In this document: in pieces, positions 23,674 to 38,600 of the stretch
Layout of the letters: every line of letters begins with the position of its first letter
How positions within the stretch are numbered: the first letter of the stretch is position 1
Made by a program: the position numbers and the translations under genes
Source: Strongylocentrotus purpuratus
Lineage: Eukaryota; Echinodermata; Echinoidea; Camarodonta; Strongylocentrotidae
Assembly: GCF_000002235.5 (NCBI RefSeq)
Contig: NW_022145596.1
Coordinates: forward strand, 941,852 to 1,005,851
Length of the DNA: 64,000 nt
Direction: 5' to 3'
Notes under the pieces: model-generated
Told to the model about the DNA's origin: nothing
Database searches by the model: none
What the model saw: only the letters and a program-made list of their open reading frames with translations

Positions 23674-26600
23674 CTGAAAAACAGAAGACACAACAGTAAG
23701 AGTGATTTTATTACCATTCTAAGACTTCCCAAAACCTTTGAATAATAGTCTCATATGATGCAAATCAACTTAAATACACAGTGGCTAAAAAACGGACCTC
23801 CCTATAAGGTACTGTACAATGCAGACGTTCTACATTTTTTCCCTCTCATAATGCTACAAAAGATGCAGAATCTCAAATTATATTATCTGATTTCAAATTA
23901 AATCTTAAAGACTTCAGATGATGCAAAATACATTGAATTGACAATAGAACAGGGAACACATTGTCTGCCTAGAGCCTGAAGGGCAGTATAGTTTAACAAA
24001 AAAAAACAACAAAAAAATCAGTAAAAATCTATTCAAAGCCATATTGACTACATTTACAGCAGCAAATGGTCATCTACAAAAGACATATCAACAGTCCAAT
24101 GTACAGGACATCTAATAGCACAGTTTCATCTTATAGCATGACACAAAATGGACAACACTCTACAATACAAACCTGCGCATGGTGTTGAGTAGATGTACAA
24201 ACATATGGGGCTCCATCTTGTGTTCATCTTGAAGTAGTTGACATTGTTCTAACGTAACAGACATGCCTGTCCTATCCTTGGCACTCTTACAGCTCATGAA
24301 ACGGATACCATTGATTCGTCTCACCAACTACAAATGAGGACAACATTTCACATTCATCATACATTCATCAATTCATTTTTTGAAAATTATTTATTTAATC
24401 ACACAGTGTGGAGCAACGGGGTATGAAACGGTTGGCTCAAGACCGAGGAACTTGGAGAGAAACTTGGAAAGACACTTGATATAGAATTTTGAATGGGTCA
24501 CTGAACCTGTCATAAACTGACAGATCACTATTGATGATGATTTATTGTAAAGTTATTGTTATTTTATGTAATCAGTGAGGTCCAATTTTAACAAGCCATT
24601 CATGTGCTCTTCATGGTCCTCCCACTTCAGACACCTCATTATATGTGTTTATATTGAAGATTGTATAATTTTGTTTTGATCTTGGCGTGGAAATAAATAA
24701 AAGCTGCAAATGGTACATGTATCTTCGTGATCGAAAACAAGCAGCAAGTGGTACTACATCCCACGACATGAAAGAGAAAGAGTAAATGAGTCATCCCACA
24801 ACCCATGCACTGAATGAGAAAAAAACAATCGATGGACCAATAAAAAAAAATTAATCTGAATACACAGAATCTATCATTAAGTGAAACTGAAATTGATTGA
24901 ACAGCTCCTTCTACAGAGTCACACATTATTATATGTCATTTAATATAGATAGGCATTCAATTGATTTAAAAGTTTTCCTCCACAAAGGGTAATAGTGTCT
25001 AATAATAAAGAACTATGAAAATTCAGCAAGCAGATTAACTGCATGAATGGCCAAAAGTACTGAGTGAAGTGAAGAATTAACTAGGCATACCCATGTATTT
25101 TTTAGTACATTTACGATGATGTCTACGCTTTCATTAAAGAACATGCACTGTAGCACATATATATTATATTGCTTAGTTTGATGTACACTGTGTATTGTAT
25201 TTTACCTGTCTGCTGATGTGTAGTATCTCGACATTCTTCTGTCTCTTAGACTGTACATGATGCCTCAAGCTTGTCATCAGCAGCTCTATACTCAATGTAC
25301 TCGTCGAATGAGGACGATCTGGACAATAAAAAAGAGAAATAAATGAATAGTTTCAATGCAAACAGCAAACAATCTGAAGTTGCACTACTTAGCAAGTAAT
25401 TTGAGACTCCACTGTAAAAGTTACATTAAATTATAAAATAATATCCTAACACAATTATCACTATCTTACTATCCTTATAATAACTGTAAATCATTCACTA
25501 TCTGGCAAAAGAAGTAATTAACCAAAATACATAGTTTTTCAGTCAATATACATTCGGATGCAAGAAATCAGTGATCCAACATATATTCAATTCAATTCAA
25601 TTTATTTATTCATCATCCATAAAAATTATAACAAATATTGACAATATTTGACGATGCATAACAATAATAACAATAGATGAAAGGATACCTTCAAAAAAAG
25701 CACGGGGCTTGTACAATAGAAGGCACCTGAACAAAGTTAAATAATACATTTATAATTGCAAAATAATTCACCCAGCCACAAAACACAATAGTCACACACA
25801 AAAATGCGCCGACACACGAACACACACACACACACACACAGACACACCCTCACTCACAAACTAACTAACTACTAACCGAAATGTAACGTAAACAATCTTT
25901 TGAAAATCATTGTTGGAGTACATCAAGTATTGTAACTGTTAACGAAATGCTGGTTAAGTTTACGTTTGAATACATTGAGTGTGGTTGCATCGGAAATACA
26001 ATTTTCAATTTCGTTTAAAATTTTGGGACCAGTATACCGAATGGATCTTATATCTAACGAATTTTGAGGTTTTGGCAGTCGAAATTTCATTGAATTGCGG
26101 GTAAAATGTGAATGAATATCTGAATTTAGCTGAAACATATCATGAAACGAAAGTGGAAGAGTATTGTTTGTATATCGATACATGAAAATACCAACAAGAT
26201 ATTTATATATGTCAAAAATGTTTAAAAGATTTAACGAATGAAAAATAGGACTAGAATGGGCAAGATAATGCGAAAGAGTACAAATTCGAATAGCTTGTTT
26301 CTGTTTCTTAAAAATACTTACTAATCTGGTTTTACACGCTGAACCCCATACAATATTACCACACATGAGATACGGCAAGATAAGAGTATTGTATAATAGA
26401 ATTAATATATGTGGGGGTACTGTAAATTTCAATTTATATAAAATTCCAATGGTTTTACTTATTTTATTACAGACATGTCTGACATGAAAATCCCATTTTA
26501 GATAACAATCAACATGTATACCAAGGAAATTATGACAGTCGACGAAATCAATCAACTCTCCGTCCAATTGTACTTTGGGTAAAGCGATACTCCGTGAATT

Positions 26601-29600
26601 GTTCAAACAAAAATATATACATTTAGTTTTTTTAACATTGAGACATAGCTTGTTTGTTCTTAACCATTCAACAACCTTGATAAGTTCTGTATTTGTTTGA
26701 CATATTAAGTCATTCTGATTATAATTTGAGGCAATCAAACAAGTATCATCTGCGTATTGAATAAAGTGAAACAATTTTGAAACACAATATAAATCATTAA
26801 CATATAATAGGAACAATAGAGGACCTAGAATTGATCCTTGAGGAATACCTGTTTTGATCAAAAGTTTTTTAGAAATATGAGTTTTATACATTGTACATTG
26901 ATTTCTGTTTGTTAAATAATCTTTAAACCATAAATAGGGTATACCACGAATACCATATCTAGATAACTTAGAAAGTAATATGTCGTGATCCATTACATCG
27001 AAAGCTTTCGACAGGTCTAAAAATATACCGATAACAAACTTATTTGAGTGCAATGCGTTACATACTGTATCATTAAAATCAATAAGAGCATGATCAGTTG
27101 AATGGTTTGGCCGAAAGCCATATTGATGCATGTATAAAATATTGTTATGTTCAAGAAATTTATATAGACGAACGTAAACTAATTTTTCTAGTAACTTTGA
27201 AAAACAAGGAAGTAAAGAAATTGGACGATGGTTGCATATATCATAAGGATCCCCTGTTTTTGGTACAGGAACAATTTTTGCAGTTTTAAGCCGGTTTGGA
27301 AATTTTCCAGTCGAAATTGATAAATTCATAATGTGCATCAACGGACGGGCTATAGCGTGAATAGATTTCTTTGCTATATTTTGACTAACATCATCAACTC
27401 CAGTGCTATTTGTATTCTTTAAATTCCTAAAAATATTTATAATTTCGTTTTCAGATGTAGGGCACAAAAATAACGAATTTGGATTTGATGCGTTCATGTA
27501 ATCCAAATGGTGTTTATAAGAGCGAGGAATCTGGGCAGCTGTTTTGGTTCCAACGTCATTAAACATTCTATTGAACAGTTCGGATATTTCGCACTCATTG
27601 TCTACTATCACACCGTTGACTTTGAAATGATTCGGCAGGACTTTAGCTTTTCTATTTAAAATACCATTGATAATGCCCCAGGTTTTCTTCAGGTTATTAG
27701 AGTTGTATTTAAGCATATCACCATAATATTTTGTTCGTGCTTGTCTTAGAAGAAAAGTAACTTTATTTCGATAAGATTTATACTTCCTACTCAAATCTGA
27801 AGAAAATTTCAACTTCAATTGCTTATATAACTTATTTCTCCGATTGATACAAGAGAAAAGATAATTATTTATCCACGGTTTTCGAATTGATTTTTTCTTC
27901 CTACTTTTCTCCTTGAGGGTAAAGTGTTTATCATACAATTCAGAATAGATATCTATAAATATATTATATGCCTGTTCGACATTTGTGGATCTATAAACAC
28001 ACGTCCAATCATATAAATGTAGACCAATGCAAAATTGTGCAATGTTTGCCTCCGTAAAATGCCGTGTACGAACATTTAAGATAGGAATAGAAACCTTTAA
28101 TTTGTAGTTAATTTGAAAAATTGGAAAATGGTCTGTAATATCACAATATAGAACTCCAGAATGAATATCATCGATATATGTTGTCGATCAATGACATTGA
28201 TTTCGATGTTATTCTGGTGGGTATACAGGTGGAACAATTGCTTTAAGCTTCATTTCGTAAAAGATGCAGAGCTAGAGCTTTGGTTTCAATTGGGTAAGGC
28301 TAAGGTAAGGTTAGGGTATAGCCCTGTTTAGCCCATAGTTTAAATAAAGATACAAATCAAAATGTTCTTTTTGATTAATTTTGAACATTTTGTCAAATAT
28401 TGAAAAGTGCTATATCACATCACATGTAGATACCAACCTTCATGTTGTATTAATCTCAAGTATCTGTCAAAGTAGACATCTATTTTGTGCATGTTCTCCT
28501 TGTTGATAGCTTCCTGTAATGATGTGTCTCCAAACCTGTGAAATAAAGCAAAGATTTAGCAATACTTCAATAACATAGACTCTCATCAATCTCAATTACT
28601 GTTGGATGACGTTAATCAGAGTGACAACCAACTTCTTTAAAAGCCTCCTATAAGGGGGCTAAAAAGTATAAAAAGCAGGTCAGACTGATTTTCAAATTTT
28701 TAGCTGGATTGGAGAGTAAAGTTTCTGTTATTTTACTTGTGATGTTCTTAGCAGAGCTCATCTGTCTTCAAAACTATTATTCCTTTGAAAGAACATTATG
28801 GTGTTACCTTCCAAACTGGTAAACAGTTGCAAAAATCCTGTATTTTAAGAGTAACTTGATGGATTCTTAGATATTTAAATAGAGGTCTGGATGTTTCCCA
28901 ACCAACTGAGTTGTAATAATCCTTCTCCTTCACAGAACTTAAGTATTTTTAAATTAATATTTCAATGAGTATAAGAATATAATTTCCCCTGTACCTCAAG
29001 ACTCACAATAACTCATATAAAATTTAAGTGAATATTTACTCTTGCCTCGATTGGTATCTTTGAAATCAAATGACAGAATTCAGCTGTTGCATTTATTTTT
29101 TACAATCAAAAGATATACTCACAATTCAGCAAGTGACTGTTCTTCATTGATCCCTACAGTGAAGAGAATGGGAGTGACCTTGATGGGCTGACCTCTACTG
29201 AGGTCATCTGGTAGCTTGGTCAAGGTGTTCACATCCAGCGGTACTTCTACTACTATGCTGCATCTGAAATGGAAGATTAGAAAGCATTATCAGAACAGTG
29301 CCAAAATGACTACTGTTACAAATCTTATTATTAACGATATGGTGTAATTACCATATATTGATTTTTCAAAGTTATTTCTAATGATTTGTATTTTGTTTAC
29401 ATTACCTGTCCTGCATGGACCATTAATCTGGTCGAGTCCTGGGGGTGTTTCACAAATATCCTAAGTCGAACTTAAGTCTAAGTTGGTCTTAAAAATCATG
29501 GAGAGCCATTTTTATCCTTAAATTAAAATATATTAGATAGCGGAAATTCAAATAGTTTTTACTTTTTATAAATTCCACATCAAGACCATGAAATCTCCTT

Positions 29601-32600
29601 GATAATAGAAATCATGAATGATTTTAATTAACATTTTATGCCTTTTAAAATAATTTTTACAATTTTTTTTATTGATGCTAGCAGCTTTCCATAATTGTTA
29701 AGTCCAACTTAGGATCTTTGTGAAACACCCCCCCCCCCAGGCTTGTCATTGTATTCTCTCCTTTTCTTAGTATGCCTTTTTCAAAATGTATCTGTTCCTT
29801 TATTGCTGAATTATCAATAAAGTGATGTACCAAAAAATGAAATATTCATAAAGATGTTTGAGCACATGCATTCAAAGCAGTTGATGAATGAGAGACTTCA
29901 CACTATGAACATGACGGACAAAGAAAGCGGACAAAATATACAGTTCCTCATTCTACCCTAAACAATTGCTACGGTAGACAAAAGCTATGGTCACAAATCG
30001 GAGCAGCGACCGACCGATCAGTAGCCTGCTCGGTCGCTGCTGGAATTAAGCATCGCCCAGCAATTAGGTCGGTGCCCGGGCGGCGACCGCCCAGGCACCG
30101 AGCGTATTTTGGGCGGCGAGTGAAAAATGAGCAGGCGCCTCCCAAATTTTAACTACGCGCTAAAACTTCAGCGGCGACCGAGCGATGCCCTAAAAACGAG
30201 CGGTGCCTGGGCGGCCGCCGCTCGGTGGCCGGGCAGCCGCCGGGCAGCTGCCGGGCAGAATTGGTTAAAAACTCGCCGCTCGGCTGCCGAGCAGGCAACT
30301 TTTGGGTAATGTGACCATAGCATTAGGAACACCCCTTCACTGCTATTATGTAAACATGTGTAGAACAGGTGAATATGCATGTGACACCTGTTCTACACAT
30401 TTTTACATAATAGCAGTGAAGGGATGTTCCTTTGTCTACCACAGCATTGAGGGTAGAATGAGGAACTGTATATTTTCTCCGCTTTCTTTGTCCGTCATGT
30501 TCATAGTGTCCATAAAGGACCAGTCACCAAGGGTAAAGCTCAGCTAATGTTTGTGATTATAATATTTTTTTAGTTTCTTGTGTATTAGTGTGGGATGGCC
30601 GGGTGATCCTTAAATAACGTAGAGTCTTCATGTAATAATACCACAATATAGAGGGATGTCCAAAGATATCTAAAGTTACCTACTTTTTCAGCTTTTCAAC
30701 TTTGAAACTATAGATTAGGGCTCTGTCTTCTAAACTAGAGTCATGATAGATTTGAATCAACCACAAGTCATCCAGTCATCTTCAGTATCTTCTGTACTGA
30801 ATTAGGATTGATATCAAATCTCAAATTACGATGTAAACAATTCAAATCAATTACATCTCTCTATGAGATGGGATCCAGCTCTGTGTTATGTTCGGTAGAA
30901 ATCAATTTAGGTGATTTTAAGAGTTACCACATTACAGGACAAAATTTGAAAGCTAATGTACTGTACATATGATATAATAATCTTGATTTAACGCCCTTTT
31001 TTTTGGGGGGGGGTCTAAACAGAAAGAAGGCCTCTTTTAATTTGCACCTCAAACTAAAAGTAGGTTAAGATAGATACCTGCTTCCACAGAGGATAGGTTT
31101 ATCATCTTCTGATTTGCTTGGAATCAACTTGAATGTTACTCCTTGAAGATCTTTGATTGATGCTGACATGTCTTCCAGCATCCCCATCTCATCACCTAGC
31201 AACAAACAAAAAACAACACTCATAATCTTCTTCATAGACTATCTCAATACAAATTAACTAACATGGAGCCAATTACTGAAAGGTTTATAAAAAAGTAACA
31301 CTTTTTAAACTGATGGAATATGGTTTTAGATTTGTGCAATAAACACTCACTCCACATGGACAACATATTCCTTTACATAAATCAATGTACTACATTGACT
31401 AGCAATGACCAAAATCAACTTTCTGGGCTGCAAATAATATTTCTTATTTATAATACATAACACGACGACAATCATCGATTGATCTATTTAGTAGAGTGAA
31501 TATCTATCCTTGCATCTTAGAAAGGGTTACCCGATACACACATCAATGCCATGTTTATTTTCCACAATCTGCAGGTGTGGCAACGGCTGGCTTAACGGTA
31601 AAAAAAAAAAAAAAGTACACCGTAGATTTTAGCACTTTTGTTATCACCTCCTAGATAACTGTAAGCTAAGGGTTATAAATAAAGAATCCCTATTTACTAT
31701 AATCTTACCATATGTACTGAGTAGACTCTCAAAGTGGGCTAAGAATCCTAGTTTACAGAGCTGTTTGAGGTAACCTCTGTTGTTGATGTTCTCTTTGAGC
31801 TGTGTCACTACACCAACAATCAGAGATGTGATCTGATGGAAACAAATATTCAAGAGAGAAAACATTTAAATTTAGAGTCATTGGTTGGAAAGGAAATATA
31901 TGTATCTATGTATACCATGCCTTTCATCATGCGAATCCAAGAGGCTAAAAGGATCTTAATGAATAACTTCTACTACCTAGACATATTTAATTCAGTATCT
32001 TTGATTACATCTGAACAATCATTGTCACTAATAAAGTGATGTTCCTTTGTGGTTTGACAACAAACCAATATGCACAGTTCTGTCTTTATTGATATTTTAT
32101 AGTGTTGAAAACTTGAGGTGCCAACAATTTAAGTCCAAGGTATTTGATCAACTACAAGAAAAACTTTACTGCTAATATTTTACCCCCAACTGCACATTCT
32201 ATGTCATAGAGCTCTTAATATTGCTATATTTACAAGACTGCTAAAGATACATACCACTTGGGAAAATACAAGGTCTCTTCTGTTCTGTAGATTCTGCAAA
32301 AAATCAAGGTTTTTGTATTCCTCCTGAAACAGATTCAAGAAAAATAAAGATTAGAAAGTAAAGTTCGAGCACTGAGGAGTTCCTTCCCCATCAAAATATT
32401 AAACGAGGAATAAACATATGTAGTTACTAATGTTAATGATCAGATTATACAAAGTCTCCCGAGACCATTCTTCCACACCCAGATGTTAAAGATGTATAGT
32501 AGTGGGCTCTCATGAGGAATTTGACACCATTAGGGGGTTTACCCAATAACAGGTGTTGTCAATCATCAGGATTAGCTTTCAGTTTTATGACCAACAGCCC

Positions 32601-35600
32601 TTACGTAAAGCTCTGCATTTCCCATCAATCACACCATACGGAAAAGTGATCATCTTAATTTCCCTTACCCAAAGACTCTTCGAGATAGTAGGGGATTTCT
32701 CGATGGGACCTCGGGTTTGCTGTGTGCAGACTTGTACACCCTGATATTTCCACCAAGTCTGGTGGCGGCGAATTATGACCCACTACAATTGAAAACTGAC
32801 TAACACCTCCCTTTAAAGTGTGGTACCAAACTTTGTTTCCTTGCTCTCTTCTTGCCACTCCCCTTACCCATATTCTCCAACCTCTTTCTTCTTGAACACC
32901 ACCTACAACAAATTCTAACAAACTGCAATTCAAGATAATTATGAGACTTCAATATCTATGTCTTTTCTTTTGTCCCAAATTACATAACAATAATAATAGT
33001 TACATTCCGCTTATTACTAATGTCTATGTGTTGTATGAGACTAGCATTAGCCAAGCTAGGACCGGTAGGAAGGAATTCCTTGAATGCTGTGAGCACCAAA
33101 ATCGGTAGCCTAGCAGAGCCGGGGTAATATTGGAGCGCTTTGAGCACCTTGCAGGGTGGATATGTGCACTATATAAATATCCAATATTACTATTATTATA
33201 AGGTGCTCTGGCGTTCAAGGAAATTCTTCTCACCGGGTACCCATTAGCATCACCTGAATGGAGATTGTGTCAAAGTTGCTACATTATTTAATACCTGTAA
33301 TCTCTGGAAGCCCACACTGAACTTGGCTTGTTCTTGTAGCTTGATCAGAGCCTCATTGAGAGACTGGAGTCCAGGGTCTACTGCTACCATTCTCTCCTCA
33401 GCACTAGCAGCCTCAGGTAACATCTCAACTACTTGCTGTAGCATGCTCACAGAGTCCAGAATCTTCTTGCACATACAATCCTATAGAGTAGCAAAGATAA
33501 TCACATGAAAGTTATTCTCTTTCATCACTGGCAAACCTAAGTAAATAACAGTAATCTTTTACATAAACAATCTTGAAGAGGCAATGATTTCATTCCCCTT
33601 TCTGCACTGGCAGGTTTGACAAAGCATTTCAGCTACTTCATGTAGCACGTTCACCTAGTCTTAGATCTTCTTACACATATAAATAGAAGCAGACTCAGGC
33701 AACAACTCAACTACTTAATGTAACATTCTCCCTAGTCTTAAATCAAATCCTCAGGAGTGAGAAACTACTACTGATGAGACACTTTATCTGTAAAGACATG
33801 ATTTCTCTAGATAATAATTTGAACTACCAATAATCTTCATAGATAGTACAGCATATTACTCATCCATAAAGGGACACCTTCTCTATTAGGACATGATTTG
33901 TATTGACAAACACACAGTCCTCCCTATCTATAAAGGTAGTGCAGTACATGTTACTCACCCATGATGGGACACCTTCTCTGTTAGGACATGATTTGTATTG
34001 ACAAACACATAGTCCTCCCTATCTATACAAGTAGTTCAGTACATGTTACTCACCCATGACGGGACACCTTCTCTATTAGGACATGATTTGTATTGACAAA
34101 CACATAGTACTCCCATAGAGATATATACTTAATAAGGCTAGAGTGCGGACTCGTCATACGCGCCCGTTCAAAGCTCTGTGCGCGCATGGAGCGCGGTCCG
34201 CCATTACTAAGGAGGGCACAACTTCGAGAAATACCCGGATGTTCCCTTCGAAACTGTGCTACTGATAAGCAATGTGAAGCTTTATTTTTCGAGTTGATTT
34301 ATCGGTTTTCGAGTATGAAACGTTATAATTGTGGTATTTTGCATAATGCATGAACCCTACTCATGCCTCAGTCATGGTATCTGGTGTAGGTCAAGATTAA
34401 TTACGGGTGTTATGGTGAGGTAAAAGGGACACAAAAAGTTATTTATATTTCAGTATATCTTCAATTTTTCTTCCTCTTTGTCAATATAAAACTGCGATAT
34501 TATGACATCAAATATTACTTGGCTTTCAACCAATCAGAATAAAGCATTTGGGACTTGTATTTGATATTTATGTCATGATATTAACCAAAGTTTTATGCTA
34601 CAGGGCCAATGCCGGGGGTCAATGTTTCTAATTCAGTTATTATGAGAGCCAGGGTTTATTGATTTAAAACGCTTTAAAGGTTATATATTCATTTTATGTT
34701 TATGGCTATTATAAACAGATTGATACTTATAGATTTGGGATAGAGATGGGTATGTAGATAGCTAGACACATAAATAGATGGATAGATAGATATAACATAG
34801 AAGGATAGGTAGATAATGGAAATGCAGATATAGGACGATACTGAAGATAGGAAGAGGGGAAAGGAAAGAATTATACACATTTATTTAAAAAAAATTATGT
34901 TATTTACTCATCCAATCATTCATCCATCCATCCAAACATTCTTTTTCTTCTTCTCTCACTCATTTTATATCAAATTCACACCTTATGTCTTTCACCTAAT
35001 CTCTATAAAATTTCTATATGTCTGAAAGAATAATTCAATTTTTTACAGTTCACTATAAATATATATGAATATTCTTTAAAAACAGCTGATCATTGATGTA
35101 ATAATTATTTATTCACATCACCTTTTTTCTCCATAAATAATATTCTCCTTGATACAGTGTATTTCTTATTTTCTTCATCAACCAGTTTTAGAGAATAAAC
35201 TTATAATTCAATTTGAAGGAAAAAAATGAATAAATGAACCTTTTATTACCACACGGCACACGTGTGTTGATATTCTACAGCATAGGCATTTAAGTTTTGA
35301 CATTTTATTATACTGCAATAATACAACACAATTGAAAGGACAGACATTGCAAAAACAACACCTCAGATTTTAGCCCCAAATTTACTGTCACGGATCATAG
35401 GCAACACAACCACGACAAATTGATTCGCCACCAAAGACAAGCATTACACATCCCAAAACCGCCACAATAACTCCCAAAACATAAATGTCAGGAGGCCAAT
35501 GTCTATGTGTCAAGATGTCAGCGATAACGAACACTTTATTAACTAGTCTTGGCTCCAAGCGCACGCAGGCGCGTTACATTTACTAATAATACAAAGACAT

Positions 35601-38600
35601 TTCATCGAGTAATAAATGCAAACCAGAAAAAGTAATTGAGCATATATATTCCAAGTCACCTGTATTGCTATGAAGAACTATAATTGAAGAGACTTACATC
35701 TCAGGATACTGCACTACACTATTCAGTGAAACCTCATAGTAACATGGTCTTTTGACATCATTATTCATCAGGTATAATAATAAATTTGAAACTGATTACC
35801 CTCAAATGTACACAGTAGATACAACAAGCCAAAGAGTGCACAATCTTATGGGTTTACATCTAGTGACATTATTCCATATAATTGTTCTGTTATCAAATCT
35901 CTTCAAAAGCAGTTTTCCATTTTGGAACAAAATTCAAACCTATGTACAAAACGATCTATGGGTGTGTATATGGTGTGCAACTGTGCATTACACAAGCTTT
36001 TCAATTGCAACACATCTGTGAATTCTTCTCGTTTATTGAAAATGGGCTCACTTGATGTGAATTTCTTGCTTTTCATCTTTAATGATGTAAATCACTTGGT
36101 TGAGAGCAATCCAGACAATGTTATAAAAAAAGGTCTACATGTTTATCTCAGGTTATCCATACTGTACCTGCAGAATCAAAGCACATGTAGAGTGCAAATA
36201 ATTTGCAAAAGTTATAGCAACTGAATCAGATACAGCAGGTACAATTATGAAGCTTATAGAGTAAATATTCAAATACAGTGTACCTCACAACAACTCAAAA
36301 TTCAAGTACATTTTGTTTAACCCCTAATTTAATCAACTCTTCTAAGTTCCACTTTAGTTTGCCTTCGTGTAAAGTTAACAAACAGAAAATTATGGTTAGG
36401 TTGTGCAACTGTCACAATGTGTCCCAAGAATTTTATTTCATTACACAGAACAAAAGTCTCAGATTGTTCTGTTTTTTTAAAAGATTATTGAAAGCTCTCT
36501 CCAGTTTTAAACGGCTTCACAGTCAATCATCCAGTGGATAAGCTATGCAGACAAGAGGCAAAATATAAAAGACTGATCTGTCTTTGTAGTTTGTACGAAT
36601 GAAGTTCTATGTTTTGGTTTTTTTTCCTGAAAATGCGTTCTCTCCAAAGTTGTGTTGAAGTAGGTCAAGCTGATCCTGGCTAATGAGCTTGCTTTCGTGG
36701 ACTTCCTGCAAGAGAGTCCTGGTTTTTCCATCTCTCCTGTTTACCTTGTTTCACCACTTGAAGCTGTTTCTTGGCATCCTGCACTTGCTGTCTGGTTATA
36801 TTCAGTTTCTAATCAACTCAGACAGAAAAAGAATAGTCATGTTCTTTTGTAATGTCATAGGGTTTCTTTGGAGGCACGGGAACACTTTCGGATGTTGTAC
36901 ATGGTTTTGCTGGGAGTCTTGAGCCATGGGTCTGTTTATAGGGAGGATGTCAAAGGGAAAGACAGTAGGCACAGCTCTAGGAATGAGATGTGGTGTGTAA
37001 CATCCTTTCCTCTCTTGAGTGTATTCCTGCATTACAATAAAAGCAAATGGAAACAATAATGAGTTTTTTCTCATAACATGACAATTGTTCTACTATTCAT
37101 GCTATTTCATGTGATTTTTAAGACTGAAACTGAAAGCAGCTTCCAGCCAAATAAATAAAATAATAATGTCAGCAAGTCATAAGCAAATTTGATAGAAATA
37201 GTGTAGTGTGCGGTGGGATTTTTAGGCTTGCCTAGCCTAGTTGGATAACTCCTGTGATGTGAAATATGGCAGGCTAGCCTGGCTTAGACCAAAAGCTTCA
37301 GTCTCTCTATATCGTCGGTTGTTCTACTGAGACTGCATCTGGCTCCACTAGACCTCTGATTATATTATGGGGAATGTCAACAAATGTCAGTTTTATTAAA
37401 GAAATGACCCATATCAGACGGTTATTTCTGTCTAACCTGGCTTTGCTTTTCAGGCTTTAGAAATTAGAGACTAGAGTTTAGATCTAGAGTCTAGAGTCTA
37501 GATCTATCATCTAGCTCTAGTCTAGTCTAGTTAAAATATAAAGAAGCTGACATTTGATTTTTAATTTATCTTGAAATTAGATAAGATCAAATTAATTATA
37601 TCATTTTATTCTAGACTTTCCTTTAATAGAATCAAGCTCATGGAGTTATATTTCCGAGTTGGACTCTCTGACTCTTGGAGTTGCGAGCGACTCCAGCGCA
37701 GCAGAATTTTCCCATCACCATCCCCAGAACCTTAACCCATGCCTGCCCCAGCCCGGCGGGCGTGGACTGGCGCGCTCCGCTGCTGCAGGAGCTGCCGTGG
37801 CTTGTCATGAGACAACCCGGGTACAGACTACAGTCACTGCATAAACTACATTTTTAGCTCTAAAATCTCCTTATTAATCAACATAACATTAAGAAGAACT
37901 TACTTGTGAAATATTATGCAGTTCCCTTTCTTTCTTCGGTTCGAACATCCAAATGCAACGCACGAACCTGGCTTCTTCAATTTTTCCACGTATGTTGTGC
38001 ACAGTATCTTGTTGGGTCGTCCGTTTTTCTGCCCTCCTTAGTAATGGCGGCCACCGCTCCAGCTCGGAGCAGCAATTTGAGCGAGTACGCCCTCTAGTGT
38101 TTAGTAGTATATATCTCTATGAGTACTCCTTATCTATACAAGTAGTGCAGTACATGTTATTTACCCATGATGGGACACCTTCTCTATTAGGACATGATTT
38201 GTATTGACAAACACACAGTCCTCCCTATCTATAAAGGTAGTGTAGTACATGTTACTCACCCATGATGGGACACCTTCTCTGTTAGGACATGATTTGTATT
38301 GACAAACACATAGTCCTCCCTATCTATAAAGGTAGTGCAGTACATGTTACTCACCCATGATGGGACACCTTCTCTGTTAGGACATGATTTGTATTGACAA
38401 ACACATAGTCCTCCCTATCTATAAAGGTAGTGCAGTACATGTTACTCACCCATGATGGGACACCTTCTCTGTTAGGACATGATTTGTATTGACAAACACA
38501 TAGTCCTCCCTATCTATAAAGGTAGTGCAGTACATGTTACTCACCCATGATGGGACACCTTCTCTGTTAGGACATGATTTGTATTGACAAACACATAGTC

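Larger units (their letters stand above)
34106..38129 (-). mobile_element. P-superfamily DNA transposon (degenerate), 4008 bp with 8-bp target duplication
   Basis: The element spans 34114-38121 and is flanked by the direct repeat AGTACTCC (34106-34113 and 38122-38129). All other copies of this array position read AGTCCTCC, so the shared variant supports a true duplication. Both ends start CATAGAGATATATACT and continue as imperfect inverted repeats of about 110 bp, to CCGCCATTACTAAGGAGGGC on each side. THAP-domain coding remnants on the - strand, an 8-bp duplication and CA...TG ends fit the P superfamily. A full DDE-type transposase domain was not recognised, so the copy is probably non-functional. 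Confidence 0.82.

Noticed and set aside
27098..27289. 63-codon frame on the + strand
   Set aside because: Antisense shadow of the LINE reverse-transcriptase frame.
30127..30380. Ala/Arg-rich frames in the GC-rich insertion on both strands
   Set aside because: Products of the GC-rich repeat words; no start context or homology.
35752..36541. Three + strand frames of 87-100 codons inside the P-like transposon
   Set aside because: No recognisable domain, and opposite to the THAP-coding strand; probably chance frames.
37600..37860. GC-rich segment with a - strand frame starting [10 protein letters not shown]
   Set aside because: Superficially like a second THAP start, but the second zinc-binding Cys is replaced by Val and no THAP continuation follows.
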